Assembly (NCBI GenBank): GCA_009768925.2
Contig: VHIT02000011.1
Span: 372,001 to 436,000, forward strand
Direction of reading: 5' to 3'
DNA: 64,000 nucleotides
From: Cryptosporidium bovis
Lineage: Eukaryota > Apicomplexa > Conoidasida > Eucoccidiorida > Cryptosporidiidae
A program made the position numbers and the translations under genes. Positions 19,031 through 27,872 of the stretch are shown here, piece after piece (the first letter of the stretch is position 1; each line of letters opens with the position of its first letter). The notes beneath the pieces were generated by a model. The model was given only the letters and a program-made list of their open reading frames with translations. It made no database searches and was not told the DNA's origin.

Positions 19031-19753
19031 CTAGTCTTCTAAAACTCCGACAAAATCAAATTGTAAAATTCTTTCACAATTAACCCAATGATGAAAATGA
19101 CTACACGCGGTCGATATATCTTTCCCTGCGAATTGAAGTAGTATTTCCTTTCCTAATAAAATTAGTTAAAGAAAAAGAGAAAATATTAACTCGAAAACAT
19201 ACCTCCAGGATGAAATTCCAGGTATTTTGTTATATCATAAACCTTTCCTCTATACGCTACCCAGCAATCATTCTCACTTGCGTGGGATCTTAACTCTTCA
19301 ACTGAAACCTTCCTTTCTAAATTATATTCCCTTGTACCCCCTCCCATCATTTGAATATACCTTGCCTGATTCATTGAATTTCGTTTTATATTCATTAAAC
19401 CGAAAGCTTTTGCTGCCGTTTCCTGTATACTATTCTTTCGTTCATCGCCCAACTTTACTACTCGAACAATGTTAATTTGAGCGTCTATCAACTCTGGAAT
19501 TGATGTGCTTTTCCAAAAAACACTCTCATTTTCGACATAGCAAACCTAAAAGTCAAGGTGTCACTTAATTCAAACAATGTTTTTTTTCAGATACCTCTAT
19601 TTCTAGCATATCGTTATTATTAAACCCACCAAGTTGCCTTATCGAACTTTCAATGTAACTTAACAACCACTCCTTTGACTTTCCATTTGGCCATGTAATA
19701 TTCGCATCATCTCTATCACTAAACTTGCACACTAACAGCCCTGATTTATACAT
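19031..19753 (-). CDS. Cytochrome b5-domain haem protein, three exons
   Basis: A 207-residue protein reconstructed from three minus-strand exons: 19753-19595, 19545-19203 and 19152-19031. Intron 1 (19594-19546, 49 bp) starts GTATCT and ends TTTTAG; intron 2 (19202-19153, 50 bp) starts GTATGT and ends TTATTAG. The joined frame is continuous and ends at TAG 19033-19031. The C-terminal half is a cytochrome b5 fold: VSVEELRSHASENDCWVAYRG, YDITKYLEFHPGG with the first haem histidine, then in exon 3 LLQFAGKDISTACSHFHHWVN with the second. The WVN-x-E ending resembles the b5 domain of CYB5R4/NCB5OR rather than microsomal b5, but there is no flavin reductase domain and no membrane anchor. The second intron interrupts the codon just after the HPG motif, so an intron-blind annotation would lose half the domain. 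The N-terminal 100 residues are unassigned. Confidence 0.88.
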
Positions 19754-20101
19754 ATTTAACTCGCCGGCTTTGCTTGTTGTATACCAAATGCGACTTTGAA
19801 GCGTATAAGTATTTATTATTATTACTTGTATCTGTTAATAGATGATAACATTTGGCGCCTAAAACAGAGTTGCTCTAAATAACGGCACTTATTAAACGAA
19901 TAATTTTGAGAGCATACACACAAATTATCTCAGTAATAAGAGAGGTATATCTTGTTATTTTTAACTTCCAGGAAAAGGAGCAATATGAATCATTTTCTTT
20001 TGATTTAGAATAGTAGTATCCGTGAAAATGGTTTCAGCGGGACTTTTTTTGTTGCAAACAACAGGTTCAGTGAATTAGAATAACCAATATGCATTTTTGA
20101 C
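19754..20101. promoter_or_regulatory. Divergent spacer with E2F-like motif TTTGGCGCC
   Basis: A 348 bp spacer between the cytochrome b5-domain gene (minus) and the small possibly secreted protein (plus). TTTGGCGCC occurs at 19851-19859, 98 bp upstream of the b5 gene start codon. The rest is AT-rich and shows nothing further. Confidence 0.45.
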
Positions 20102-21004
20102 ATGTCAAAATCTAAATTATTTGTTTTGATAATTAATATTTTCCCAGTATTTCAGAATCTGTTTTTCTTCTGGTTTGTTGGAGCTGATGCAGCGTACACG
20201 TTTTATCTAGTTGAACCAAAAATATATAATGATTTGATAAACGATATTAACAAAGAGGCAAATACATCTAAAAATCAAGCAGCAACTCGAAGTGAATATT
20301 TAACTGAAGAGAACGAAAGTCTAGGTTTCAATACTGAAAAATATATTTGTAGAGAAACAGACTTAGTGTTTGTTTCAAAGCAGTATGGAAAGGAAATAGA
20401 TACTACCTTGTCACTAAATATAAAGGAGCATGATCCCAATAGATTATCATTTCTTCTTTTACTAGGTGCTGACAAATGCATTCTTGAATCCTCTGAGGAC
20501 TCCCCTGTTAAATTAATTGTGAGAATTATCAATAAGCTATCCACCAGCAAACTTTTCTATAATGAGTTTGAATGTGAATGTAAATTTGTGAGAAACGGCA
20601 AATCAAAAAATACAAACGACTTTAACCTATACTGTGGGTATGATACCGATGTTGTTGACATAACTGGACCCCGGAGTAATAAGGAAAAGGGTGGCTCAAT
20701 AATTAATTTCAATAGCTTGGCCTCTACAACTAATAAGACCGAGGAAATCGAACCAAAACCCTCCAAAAATCCACCCTCAGGTCTATTGAAGGGAAAATAC
20801 TCAGACTTCTTCTGGAAAAACGCAGAGGCACCTTTTGGAGAAAAATTTAGTCCAAACTCAATGCTAACTTGTAGAGCAAATGGATATTCGCTTAGTAATA
20901 AAGAAAGGGCACAAAGTGAGTGTAGTGCAGATGAACAACAATTAATTATAAATATCTTTCACGGAATATTAAAGAAAATAATTGAGTATATAAATAAGAG
21001 CTAA
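20102..21004 (+). CDS. Hypothetical, possibly secreted protein
   Basis: A 300-residue protein without a recognised family. The N-terminus has a basic start followed by a long hydrophobic stretch (about residues 6-27, LFVLIINIFPVF ... FFFWFVG), which fits a signal peptide or a single membrane anchor. About seven cysteines follow, some close together (the segment FECECKF), suggesting disulfides. The region at about 215-235 is Pro/Lys-rich. No C-terminal membrane span is visible; the end is a short amphipathic helix. The ATG at 20102 is the first in frame. Probably restricted to the genus or to apicomplexans. Confidence 0.75.
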   Translation: MSKSKLFVLIINIFPVFQNLFFFWFVGADAAYTFYLVEPKIYNDLINDINKEANTSKNQAATRSEYLTEENESLGFNTEKYICRETDLVFVSKQYGKEIDTTLSLNIKEHDPNRLSFLLLLGADKCILESSEDSPVKLIVRIINKLSTSKLFYNEFECECKFVRNGKSKNTNDFNLYCGYDTDVVDITGPRSNKEKGGSIINFNSLASTTNKTEEIEPKPSKNPPSGLLKGKYSDFFWKNAEAPFGEKFSPNSMLTCRANGYSLSNKERAQSECSADEQQLIINIFHGILKKIIEYINKS

Positions 21005-21062
21005 TAAATTTTGTTTAATTTACACATGAATAGTCGTTTACCTCCAATCGTCTACTTAAAAA

Positions 21063-23057
21063 TTAAGAAATATTCACAGATTTTCTAAACATTTCCAAAA
21101 ACTCCTGAAAATCTATCTCGCCATCACCGTTAACATCCACTTCCCTTATCATACTTTTTATGTCGCACATAGCTCTCTCGCTGAAACCAGCAGAAATTTG
21201 GTCGTTGCAACAAAACAAATTTAGTAATTCATTAGCAGTAATTTTTCCGTTGCCATCCTGGTCGAAAACTCTAAATGCGGCCCAATATACGTGTTCTTTC
21301 GAGTATTGCTTACTATCTAATGTGGCTGCAATAAACTCAGTATAATCAATGGAACCGCTTCCATCGCTATCAATATCATTCAATATTGCTAGTAAATCCG
21401 AAGGAAATTCTGTGATACCACTATTCTTCAAACCTGTGATAATTTCCTGTGGAGTCAGAGTACCGTCGCAATTCGCGTCCAAAAGCATAAAGGTTTCTTT
21501 TAAGTTGCTTATTTGACTCTCAGTCATTTGCTGTGCAATAACAGTAAGAGCCACTTTCATGAATCTATTATATTTGTGAAAAGCCCTGAAATTCGATAAT
21601 ATATTTAAACAAGATGGTGATGGAGTTGAATTTTCCTTTGTTCCACAAGACCCTGCATTCTGTGTAAAATCAAAATGTACCATTCCATTATCTTCTGTAT
21701 CTGATTCACTATTTATTATGTTTGTTTCTTTGAAGGTTGCAGAATTGCATCTTCTTGCGCAACCACCACAACATATATAGCTTCTAGGAGGCAATAGTAA
21801 TTTATCCTTGGTCAATTTTGTTATCCATGGATGGTTTAGAGCATCCCTAGCCGTAATCCTCTCATTTGGATTATACGTCAATAACCTCCTTATCAAGTCT
21901 ATAGCTAAAAACGAAACATGCTCCCAATCACTCTCATTAAAGGCATAGAATCCCTTTTGAACCTTATGTAGTATAATGTTGTCGTTACTGCCATTAAATG
22001 GGGGATATCCACACAACAATATATACATTATAACTCCCAAACTCCACATATCACATTGTTTGTCGTAATTTCCCTGAAGCACTTCAGGAGCAACGTAATA
22101 TGGAGTACCGGCACGTGTATTTAGAGATGTGCCATCATTACTTGTTCTTGCTGCAAGACCAAAGTCAATAATTTTAAGTGGCGCAGTGCTTTTCTTATTA
22201 AGGAAAAGGAAGTTTTCAGGCTTCAAATCCCTATGTACTATTCCGTGGTCATGACAATAACAAATTGTTGAAAAGACTTGCTTCATCATATGCGCAGCAT
22301 ACAATTCGTCAAAACTACCACGACTCATTATTCTGTCAAATAACTCACCACCTGTACATAACTCCATTACTAGGTATATATTCTCGTCATCTTGGTACGT
22401 CTCAAAGAGTTTTACGATATTCGGATGATCTAAGTTTTTTAAAATGTTTATCTCTTTCATAAAAATTTCTAGGGCCTCAACTCTCTTTAAAGGTACGGTT
22501 TTAATAGCCCTTATACAGCCTGTCAACCTATTTGTACCACATCTTACAGATCCATATGTACCTATTCCAATTCTTTGGTTGTCAATTATATAGTCTGTAT
22601 GTATTGATCCTTTACATGCGGGAATGAGTCTCTCTCGTCTAAATTTACCCCCCGTTAAAGATAACTGATTCGGTTTGTCATTTCTAGAAATTACTTCTTT
22701 TGAGTTATCCAAATTGAGGGGGTTACCTGAATTACACAAATTATAAGGACTGTCTTCACGTTCTTCCTTATCTGTTGTACTTGAATACATCTTCCTAGGT
22801 GAATAAGTATTATTATCATAAGAATTACCAGTTGTATTGTATTCACTATGTATATCTAAACTATTACCTTTATAGTGTTCTTTATAACTACTCGACTTCC
22901 CCAATCTATTTTTTACTCCCTTTCCAAAGTTGTAGTTTCTTTCAATGTTATTTTTGGAATTAAAATGACCAAACTCAACTTTTTCACAAAAGCCCAAATA
23001 TTTAGCATTCTTGTTCATCTGAATTCCATTATACAATCCCTGATTCTTCTCCAACAT
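21063..23057 (-). CDS. Calcium-dependent protein kinase (CDPK)
   Basis: A 664-residue plant/apicomplexan-type CDPK, a Ser/Thr kinase switched on by Ca2+ through its own calmodulin-like tail. The kinase domain is at about 155-412, with glycine loop GIGTYGS, catalytic Lys186, HRDLKPEN (275-282), DFG (298-300) and APE. The gatekeeper is Met231, unlike the Gly gatekeeper of apicomplexan CDPK1. The autoinhibitory junction is at about 485-515. Four EF-hands all have full DxDxDG-type loops, starting near residues 527, 562, 599 and 641. Two features stand out: a 155-residue Asn/Ser-rich N-terminal extension with no evident myristoylation site (it begins MLEKN), and an insert of about 70 residues between kinase and junction containing a cysteine cluster (YICCGGCARRC) that might be palmitoylated or bind metal. 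The gene is divergent from eS25. Confidence 0.95.
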   Translation of the reverse strand: MLEKNQGLYNGIQMNKNAKYLGFCEKVEFGHFNSKNNIERNYNFGKGVKNRLGKSSSYKEHYKGNSLDIHSEYNTTGNSYDNNTYSPRKMYSSTTDKEEREDSPYNLCNSGNPLNLDNSKEVISRNDKPNQLSLTGGKFRRERLIPACKGSIHTDYIIDNQRIGIGTYGSVRCGTNRLTGCIRAIKTVPLKRVEALEIFMKEINILKNLDHPNIVKLFETYQDDENIYLVMELCTGGELFDRIMSRGSFDELYAAHMMKQVFSTICYCHDHGIVHRDLKPENFLFLNKKSTAPLKIIDFGLAARTSNDGTSLNTRAGTPYYVAPEVLQGNYDKQCDMWSLGVIMYILLCGYPPFNGSNDNIILHKVQKGFYAFNESDWEHVSFLAIDLIRRLLTYNPNERITARDALNHPWITKLTKDKLLLPPRSYICCGGCARRCNSATFKETNIINSESDTEDNGMVHFDFTQNAGSCGTKENSTPSPSCLNILSNFRAFHKYNRFMKVALTVIAQQMTESQISNLKETFMLLDANCDGTLTPQEIITGLKNSGITEFPSDLLAILNDIDSDGSGSIDYTEFIAATLDSKQYSKEHVYWAAFRVFDQDGNGKITANELLNLFCCNDQISAGFSERAMCDIKSMIREVDVNGDGEIDFQEFLEMFRKSVNIS

Positions 23058-23793
23058 TTTTGAGTTACAAAGTATTCCATATCCTCTTCCTTACATTTCA
23101 ACTAGTTTATCAATGACTTTCGTGACCGAACCAAGTATGAAGTTCTGGCATAAATAAGACTCGAGTGAAAGGAGCAAAGTACAATAAAACAGCCAAAGAG
23201 CCTCTATCGCAACCTTCAGATCTCGCCTTAAATATAACCGGTAGACACTCCAACTCTTAATAATCACAAGAGCTCTTGAATTTTTTCCTAGATAGGAATT
23301 TCAGAGCTGATAAATTTATATAAAAAAATGAACATTACATCTTAGAAAAAAGTACCACTTACAACTTAATAATTTGTCGAACTCAATAAAAATGGAATAC
23401 AAGCCGCATCAACCCATACACATTTTTCTCAAACTCAATTCTAGCGCTCAATATTATCGGGAAAACTTTGAAAATCTCTTATTTATTTCAGCTAAACTAA
23501 ATTCAGCTGAATCCTCACAAGACTCAAACAACTCAATTCACAACCTATTATCCAACTATTATTAATATTTTTGAATCTCTTCCTTTAAATTTCACTTTCT
23601 ACTTTTCATTATTTTCACTAACAACCTCGTTTCAGAAGAGAAAATACAATTTACAAGCAGTAGCGCCACTTCTCACCGCTCAAATTCTGTCTCTGCGCAC
23701 CGAGGCCGCCTATTTCCTTTTAGTTCAACTTCGAGACGAGAAAACTGGCGACTCAGTTTCAAATCATTCAAGAAGTTATCTTTTGAATTTAAT
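23058..23793. other. Divergent spacer between CDPK and eS25
   Basis: A 736 bp spacer that must contain both promoters. The plus strand from about 23400 to 23700 is rich in C and T, as is common for leaders of ribosomal protein genes. A 57-codon frame from ATG 23392 to 23565 has no recognisable domain. No RNA gene was seen. Confidence 0.5.
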
Positions 23794-24114
23794 ATGGCAC
23801 CAAAGGGTGAGAAGAAAACAAAGGAGCAAATTGCTGCTGCCGCTGCTGCTGGTGGCAGAGCCAAACGCAAGAAATGGTCAAAGGGTAAGCAAAAGGACAA
23901 GGCAAACCACGCAGTGCTTTTCGACAAGAAAACGGCTGATCGATTCCACAGCGATGTCTTAAAGTCAAGATTATTGACGCCATCAGTTGTGGTCAACCAA
24001 CTCAAGGTTAATGCCAGTGCTGCCAGAGCAATGCTACGTGATTGCGTATCAAAAGGAGTAATCAAGGCAGTGGGTGAACAAACTCACGGACAGATGATAT
24101 TCACCAAGGCATGA
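23794..24114 (+). CDS. RPS25: Small ribosomal subunit protein eS25 (RPS25)
   Basis: A 106-residue protein that matches eS25 along its full length. The Lys/Ala-rich N-terminal tail (about 1-35, including KWSKGKQKDKANH) is followed by the winged-helix core with LLTPSVVVNQLKVNASAARA and ending in GVIKAVGEQTHGQMIFTK. eS25 sits in the head of the 40S subunit near the E site and contacts several viral IRES elements in other hosts. The GC content of this gene is higher than that of its neighbours, as expected for highly expressed genes. The ATG at 23794 gives the usual MAPK-type start. Long frames on the opposite strand here are shadows. Confidence 0.98.
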   Translation: MAPKGEKKTKEQIAAAAAAGGRAKRKKWSKGKQKDKANHAVLFDKKTADRFHSDVLKSRLLTPSVVVNQLKVNASAARAMLRDCVSKGVIKAVGEQTHGQMIFTKA

Positions 24115-24220
24115 AACAAATTCGCTTAGAACCTAGTAGTTTATATGTTGTTTTTCAGTGTATTTCTGTCTAGGTAGCTAATTTTTAAGTATATTTGACT
24201 ATTTTTTTAACCCCTACATT

Positions 24221-25945
24221 CTATATCAAGTAGAAGCATTTTTTCATTTCCCTGTTTATTGTTTCCTGTGTAATGTTTTTATTGGTGAGCTCTAATTTGC
24301 ATACCAATAATCCGTCCATGGTCTCTCTGTCTAACCTCTGTGAAAACAATATCGTGATTTCGTCAAGTAGCAGCTTGAGTCTATTAAGACGGTCTAGGGA
24401 GTCTGCATTGTTTTCCAGATATTGGATTGAAAATAAATTATGTGTAATATGTAACCTGCTGAATATTTGCTGCGTTATCGGTGAAAAACTGTCTATTTCA
24501 AAATTTTGAAATATGTAGTGGAGTAATCTCAAACCGAAGTAAATCAACTCGAATCCGTCTATTGCTTTAGACCGAAAAAACTGAATTTCATTTAAATTAT
24601 CTGGAATAAGAGAGTTATTTCTTATTAATAATTTATCACTATACGTATTAAATATATTGTTTATGCAAGAAAATGATAATTTTATTAAATTTGTAAAATT
24701 TAATTGCAATATCATCGTTACTAATGAAACATAGTCTTTATCAGTTATATCTTCTCTTAATTTAAAAAATGAATAAATTTCATTTATGACAATCGAATAG
24801 AATGGGCTTATATAATTTACACTATTTTCTTCACTTGAAAAGTAATTGACCTCCAGGCTCCCAATAAAAATAAACATTCTGTCAAAAATGAACTCAAATG
24901 AATTAAGAAAGCTATTTACATGTTTTTTAGATAAAAAATTACCAGTTTTATAAACAGAACAAGATATTTGCTTCCCAATTAAGTGATTTACCAGAAAAAA
25001 GGAATTTAAATATTCTTGAAAATAACTCCAATAATTTGGGTTATCTTTGTAATCCAGTAAGTTATATGGAAATTGACTGCGTATAATATCACATAGTTCA
25101 TTTTGCAAATAAATGTTTGCGCATGTGTCATTAGATTCTTCAATATTGCTTAATATTTTTAGTGTTGTCACTATTTTAGAGAAGAGAGAAATGCAAGTCT
25201 TTTTATTTAATATGTATTCTGAGATTTCATCTAACCTTGTACTGTCGCAAATCTTAAAAATTGCCTTTATAATTCCAATAACCTTTGAATATGCCATCAA
25301 TGACATAATTCTTTTCTGCGTTGGGTTAACTTCTAAATCAATTAAATCCAGAAAAATGCTATTCACTGCAACCTCAGGCTTTATTCTATAAATATCATTT
25401 GAGAGAGGAAATTTATTTGATATAAAGTATTCTCTGCCACTGTTTGAATTCATCTGTTTACTTAACGAATAAATATTCAGATAATTAAATCCCACAAATA
25501 TTCTCTCCGTTATCTTTAAAATATTTGCAATATCACAAACTGTATTTCGTTTAACTCTGACTGGATAATATTTTCCAGTTATGTCATCTTTTAATACTCT
25601 GCAAAGTCCGTCTATACCACTTGTTACTGAAAATTCATCATCTAAAATCTCTAAAATTAAAAACAAGTCAGGAATTTCAAGACGAAATTCTTCTTTCGTA
25701 TTCGGTACATCGTTAAACAGATTTAATGACCTATTTAAGGAATTTTTGACAATTATGTCAATATCTTCCAGAGAAATATCATAATATAAGTACTTTATAA
25801 TTCTATTTAGAAGTAGGTGATACTTATTCTTTTGTTCCTCACCTTCTTTATAAGATAGATTCTCTGTTAGAGTTTTCTTATTTCCTCCATTTATAAACTC
25901 ATTAATTATATAATTTAACTGAATAAATGTATCAATGTTTTCCAT
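24221..25945 (-). CDS. Hypothetical helical protein with a promoter-proximal E2F-like site
   Basis: A 574-residue protein, very rich in Ile, Leu, Asn and Phe, that I cannot place. It appears fully alpha-helical and soluble, reminiscent of subunits of large scaffolding or tethering complexes, but no motif decides this. No signal peptide or clear membrane span is present. The ATG at 25945 is the first in frame. The 125 bp between this start and the end of the DGAT1 gene contains CGCGGGAAAA (26020-26029), the reverse complement of a classical E2F site, hinting at S-phase expression. It is convergent with eS25. Confidence 0.78.
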   Translation of the reverse strand: MENIDTFIQLNYIINEFINGGNKKTLTENLSYKEGEEQKNKYHLLLNRIIKYLYYDISLEDIDIIVKNSLNRSLNLFNDVPNTKEEFRLEIPDLFLILEILDDEFSVTSGIDGLCRVLKDDITGKYYPVRVKRNTVCDIANILKITERIFVGFNYLNIYSLSKQMNSNSGREYFISNKFPLSNDIYRIKPEVAVNSIFLDLIDLEVNPTQKRIMSLMAYSKVIGIIKAIFKICDSTRLDEISEYILNKKTCISLFSKIVTTLKILSNIEESNDTCANIYLQNELCDIIRSQFPYNLLDYKDNPNYWSYFQEYLNSFFLVNHLIGKQISCSVYKTGNFLSKKHVNSFLNSFEFIFDRMFIFIGSLEVNYFSSEENSVNYISPFYSIVINEIYSFFKLREDITDKDYVSLVTMILQLNFTNLIKLSFSCINNIFNTYSDKLLIRNNSLIPDNLNEIQFFRSKAIDGFELIYFGLRLLHYIFQNFEIDSFSPITQQIFSRLHITHNLFSIQYLENNADSLDRLNRLKLLLDEITILFSQRLDRETMDGLLVCKLELTNKNITQETINREMKKCFYLI

Positions 25946-26019
25946 TTCAATTCAGATATCTTTAAATTCATCTTTCTTTTCCTTGTTTTATATTAAAAAA
26001 TGAATGCAAAAATATTCAA

Positions 26020-26029
26020 CGCGGGAAAA
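26020..26029. promoter_or_regulatory. E2F-like motif (TTTTCCCGCG on the minus strand)
   Basis: CGCGGGAAAA on the plus strand reads TTTTCCCGCG on the minus strand, a textbook E2F site, 75 bp upstream of the start codon of the hypothetical gene at 25945. Function is inferred from sequence. Confidence 0.45.
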
Positions 26030-26070
26030 TGCTATAAAGGTAATTAAACGACTGCCGAAGAAAAAAAGGT

Positions 26071-27600
26071 TTATTGGTATATGTTATGGGTTACATTTGT
26101 TAGATTAGCAATGTATCCTGATATATTTTCTAATGGTATTTGTGGAATTCCTTCAATTTTGTTGAGTTCAATTTGATCAATTTGACCTTTTGAAAGTGCC
26201 CACAAATAATAATAAAGAAGGACTGCAATTGGTTGGCCACAGAAGCAAAATGTTATCCAAAACAGAACATTTCCAACCGTTTCTCTCTTTTGTATATAAC
26301 TTGACTGTGTCCAGGAAGATAATGGAACTTGCAAAACAAATGCAAGCACGACCCATCCGGTCCATCCAATATTTAATGGAACTACGACCAAATACTCATG
26401 GATTAATGCAGAGAATGTGAAAACAAGCAGTCCAGCAAAAGAACCACTAAAACCTTTTTTTCTTAAAGGCTTGAAAATGTGGCGTGTTAAAAAGAAATGA
26501 ACTGGCAAATTCCACTTCCTCCAGTATTCACCAAAATTTCCTGCGTTCCACCAATCAAGATAGAATGCCCTATCTGCAAAACAAGTTATTTCACCAAGTA
26601 TATTCAAATAGTGATGGAATAATGCTACGAATCCCAAAAGCCAGACATAAAGTGAGGGTATTGAGAGTTTCATTATTCGTGTTGTCATATGCCCGAAAAA
26701 TTGGAATATATTCATTCTTTGTATTTCACTGAGAGTAAACGTATAGTGAGCAGTTACCATAACATACTGTTCGACAATAATTTTTATGAGAATTATGCAC
26801 GTAACCAAGGAAATAAAGTGTTTTAATACCTGCAACCACCTGATTCCGCCTGTTCTTGGATACCAAAACTGATAACACATAGTTGGTGCTAAAATGAACC
26901 AATAATGATGTCTCAACGAGAGGCTATCAGGATATTTTCTGGCTATTTCTGCCTCAGGTGAGGTCCCACAAACATCTCCGAAATCATCCTTGTTAGAAAT
27001 GCATTTCCTGACATCTTGGCAAACATGATGAAATGAAAATGTTTTGAAAAACCAAACAAACGAGAAGCAAAGCAATATTACCGAGGATAGCGGGTCTGGA
27101 GAATAAAATTTTATCGTTTTATACGGAATGTAAAGTATCATTGACATATTTATTATCATTATAATAAGCCCAAAAAGAGCACTTAATTTTAAAATACTTT
27201 TTTTTAACCATGTTCCCGATAACCTTTTCGAGTAATTTACGTTTTCTGAGTTCACATTATCCATAGGTACATTGAATAATAGTAAACTAAGTGATAATAA
27301 ATACTTTTCAGTAATGAAAGATATAAATAAAAGTAAAACCAATTGGCATAAACACCATAATATTGGCCAATTTTGAACAAGATCAGTAAAACCTTTTGGA
27401 AAAGAAACCATGCACCCATACTTCATTGCATTCTCCAACACAACTCCCATATTTGTGAATACCAAGATCAAAATGAATAAATTAAAAAATCCTTTTAGAT
27501 TCAAATCCGAGGAACTTTTACTTAATATTGTAGTACTGGCCATTTTATGAGGGACGTCATGTAGTGGACGCCCCCTATTATCTACAGGAACCTTCTTCAT
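26071..27600 (-). CDS. DGAT1: Diacylglycerol O-acyltransferase, DGAT1 type
   Basis: A 509-residue multi-pass membrane enzyme of the MBOAT superfamily, DGAT1/ACAT branch. It joins acyl-CoA to diacylglycerol in the ER to make triacylglycerol. Diagnostic elements are WFILAPTMCYQ (234-244), the FYxDWWN motif (346-352), NLPVHFFLTRHIFKPL (364-379), and the catalytic His401 in SALIHEYLVVVP. About eight or nine membrane helices are visible. The length matches the family (about 490-520). The N-terminal 30 residues are cytosolic and weakly conserved. A sterol acyltransferase role is less likely, because the motif is DWWN and APTMCYQ is typical of DGAT1. The ATG at 27600 is the first in frame. Confidence 0.93.
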   Translation of the reverse strand: MKKVPVDNRGRPLHDVPHKMASTTILSKSSSDLNLKGFFNLFILILVFTNMGVVLENAMKYGCMVSFPKGFTDLVQNWPILWCLCQLVLLLFISFITEKYLLSLSLLLFNVPMDNVNSENVNYSKRLSGTWLKKSILKLSALFGLIIMIINMSMILYIPYKTIKFYSPDPLSSVILLCFSFVWFFKTFSFHHVCQDVRKCISNKDDFGDVCGTSPEAEIARKYPDSLSLRHHYWFILAPTMCYQFWYPRTGGIRWLQVLKHFISLVTCIILIKIIVEQYVMVTAHYTFTLSEIQRMNIFQFFGHMTTRIMKLSIPSLYVWLLGFVALFHHYLNILGEITCFADRAFYLDWWNAGNFGEYWRKWNLPVHFFLTRHIFKPLRKKGFSGSFAGLLVFTFSALIHEYLVVVPLNIGWTGWVVLAFVLQVPLSSWTQSSYIQKRETVGNVLFWITFCFCGQPIAVLLYYYLWALSKGQIDQIELNKIEGIPQIPLENISGYIANLTNVTHNIYQ

Positions 27601-27726
27601 TTTTTAGTAATCACCTGAAAAAAACTATAATGATGAGAACTCTTGGTTTTGATTCTAATCCTCACTATTTATCAATTCATTTAGTTTGATCATTAGTGAG
27701 GCCCGTTTTTGTCCTCACACAATCAT

Positions 27727-27732
27727 GGCGCC
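27727..27732. promoter_or_regulatory. GGCGCC motif upstream of DGAT1
   Basis: The palindrome GGCGCC followed by TAAAAAA lies 127 bp upstream of the DGAT1 start codon, in the spacer between MCM2's end and DGAT1. It is one of several GGCGC-core motifs in spacers of this window. Confidence 0.35.
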
Positions 27733-27872
27733 TAAAAAACTAACAAAACACGACAATTCGGAGTCTAATTTAACATTAGGGAGTTAAAAAAATAATTAAA
27801 GAAATTGGGTAAGGTACAACAAATAATAAGAAAATGTACTATTTTAATTCTTAGAATTCCAAGCTAGTCTCA

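Noticed and set aside
23392-23565. 57-codon frame between CDPK and eS25
   Set aside because: No domain; the pyrimidine-rich leader of a ribosomal protein gene explains the open frame.
23673-24065. Minus-strand frame of 130 codons opposite eS25
   Set aside because: A shadow of the high-GC eS25 coding sequence.
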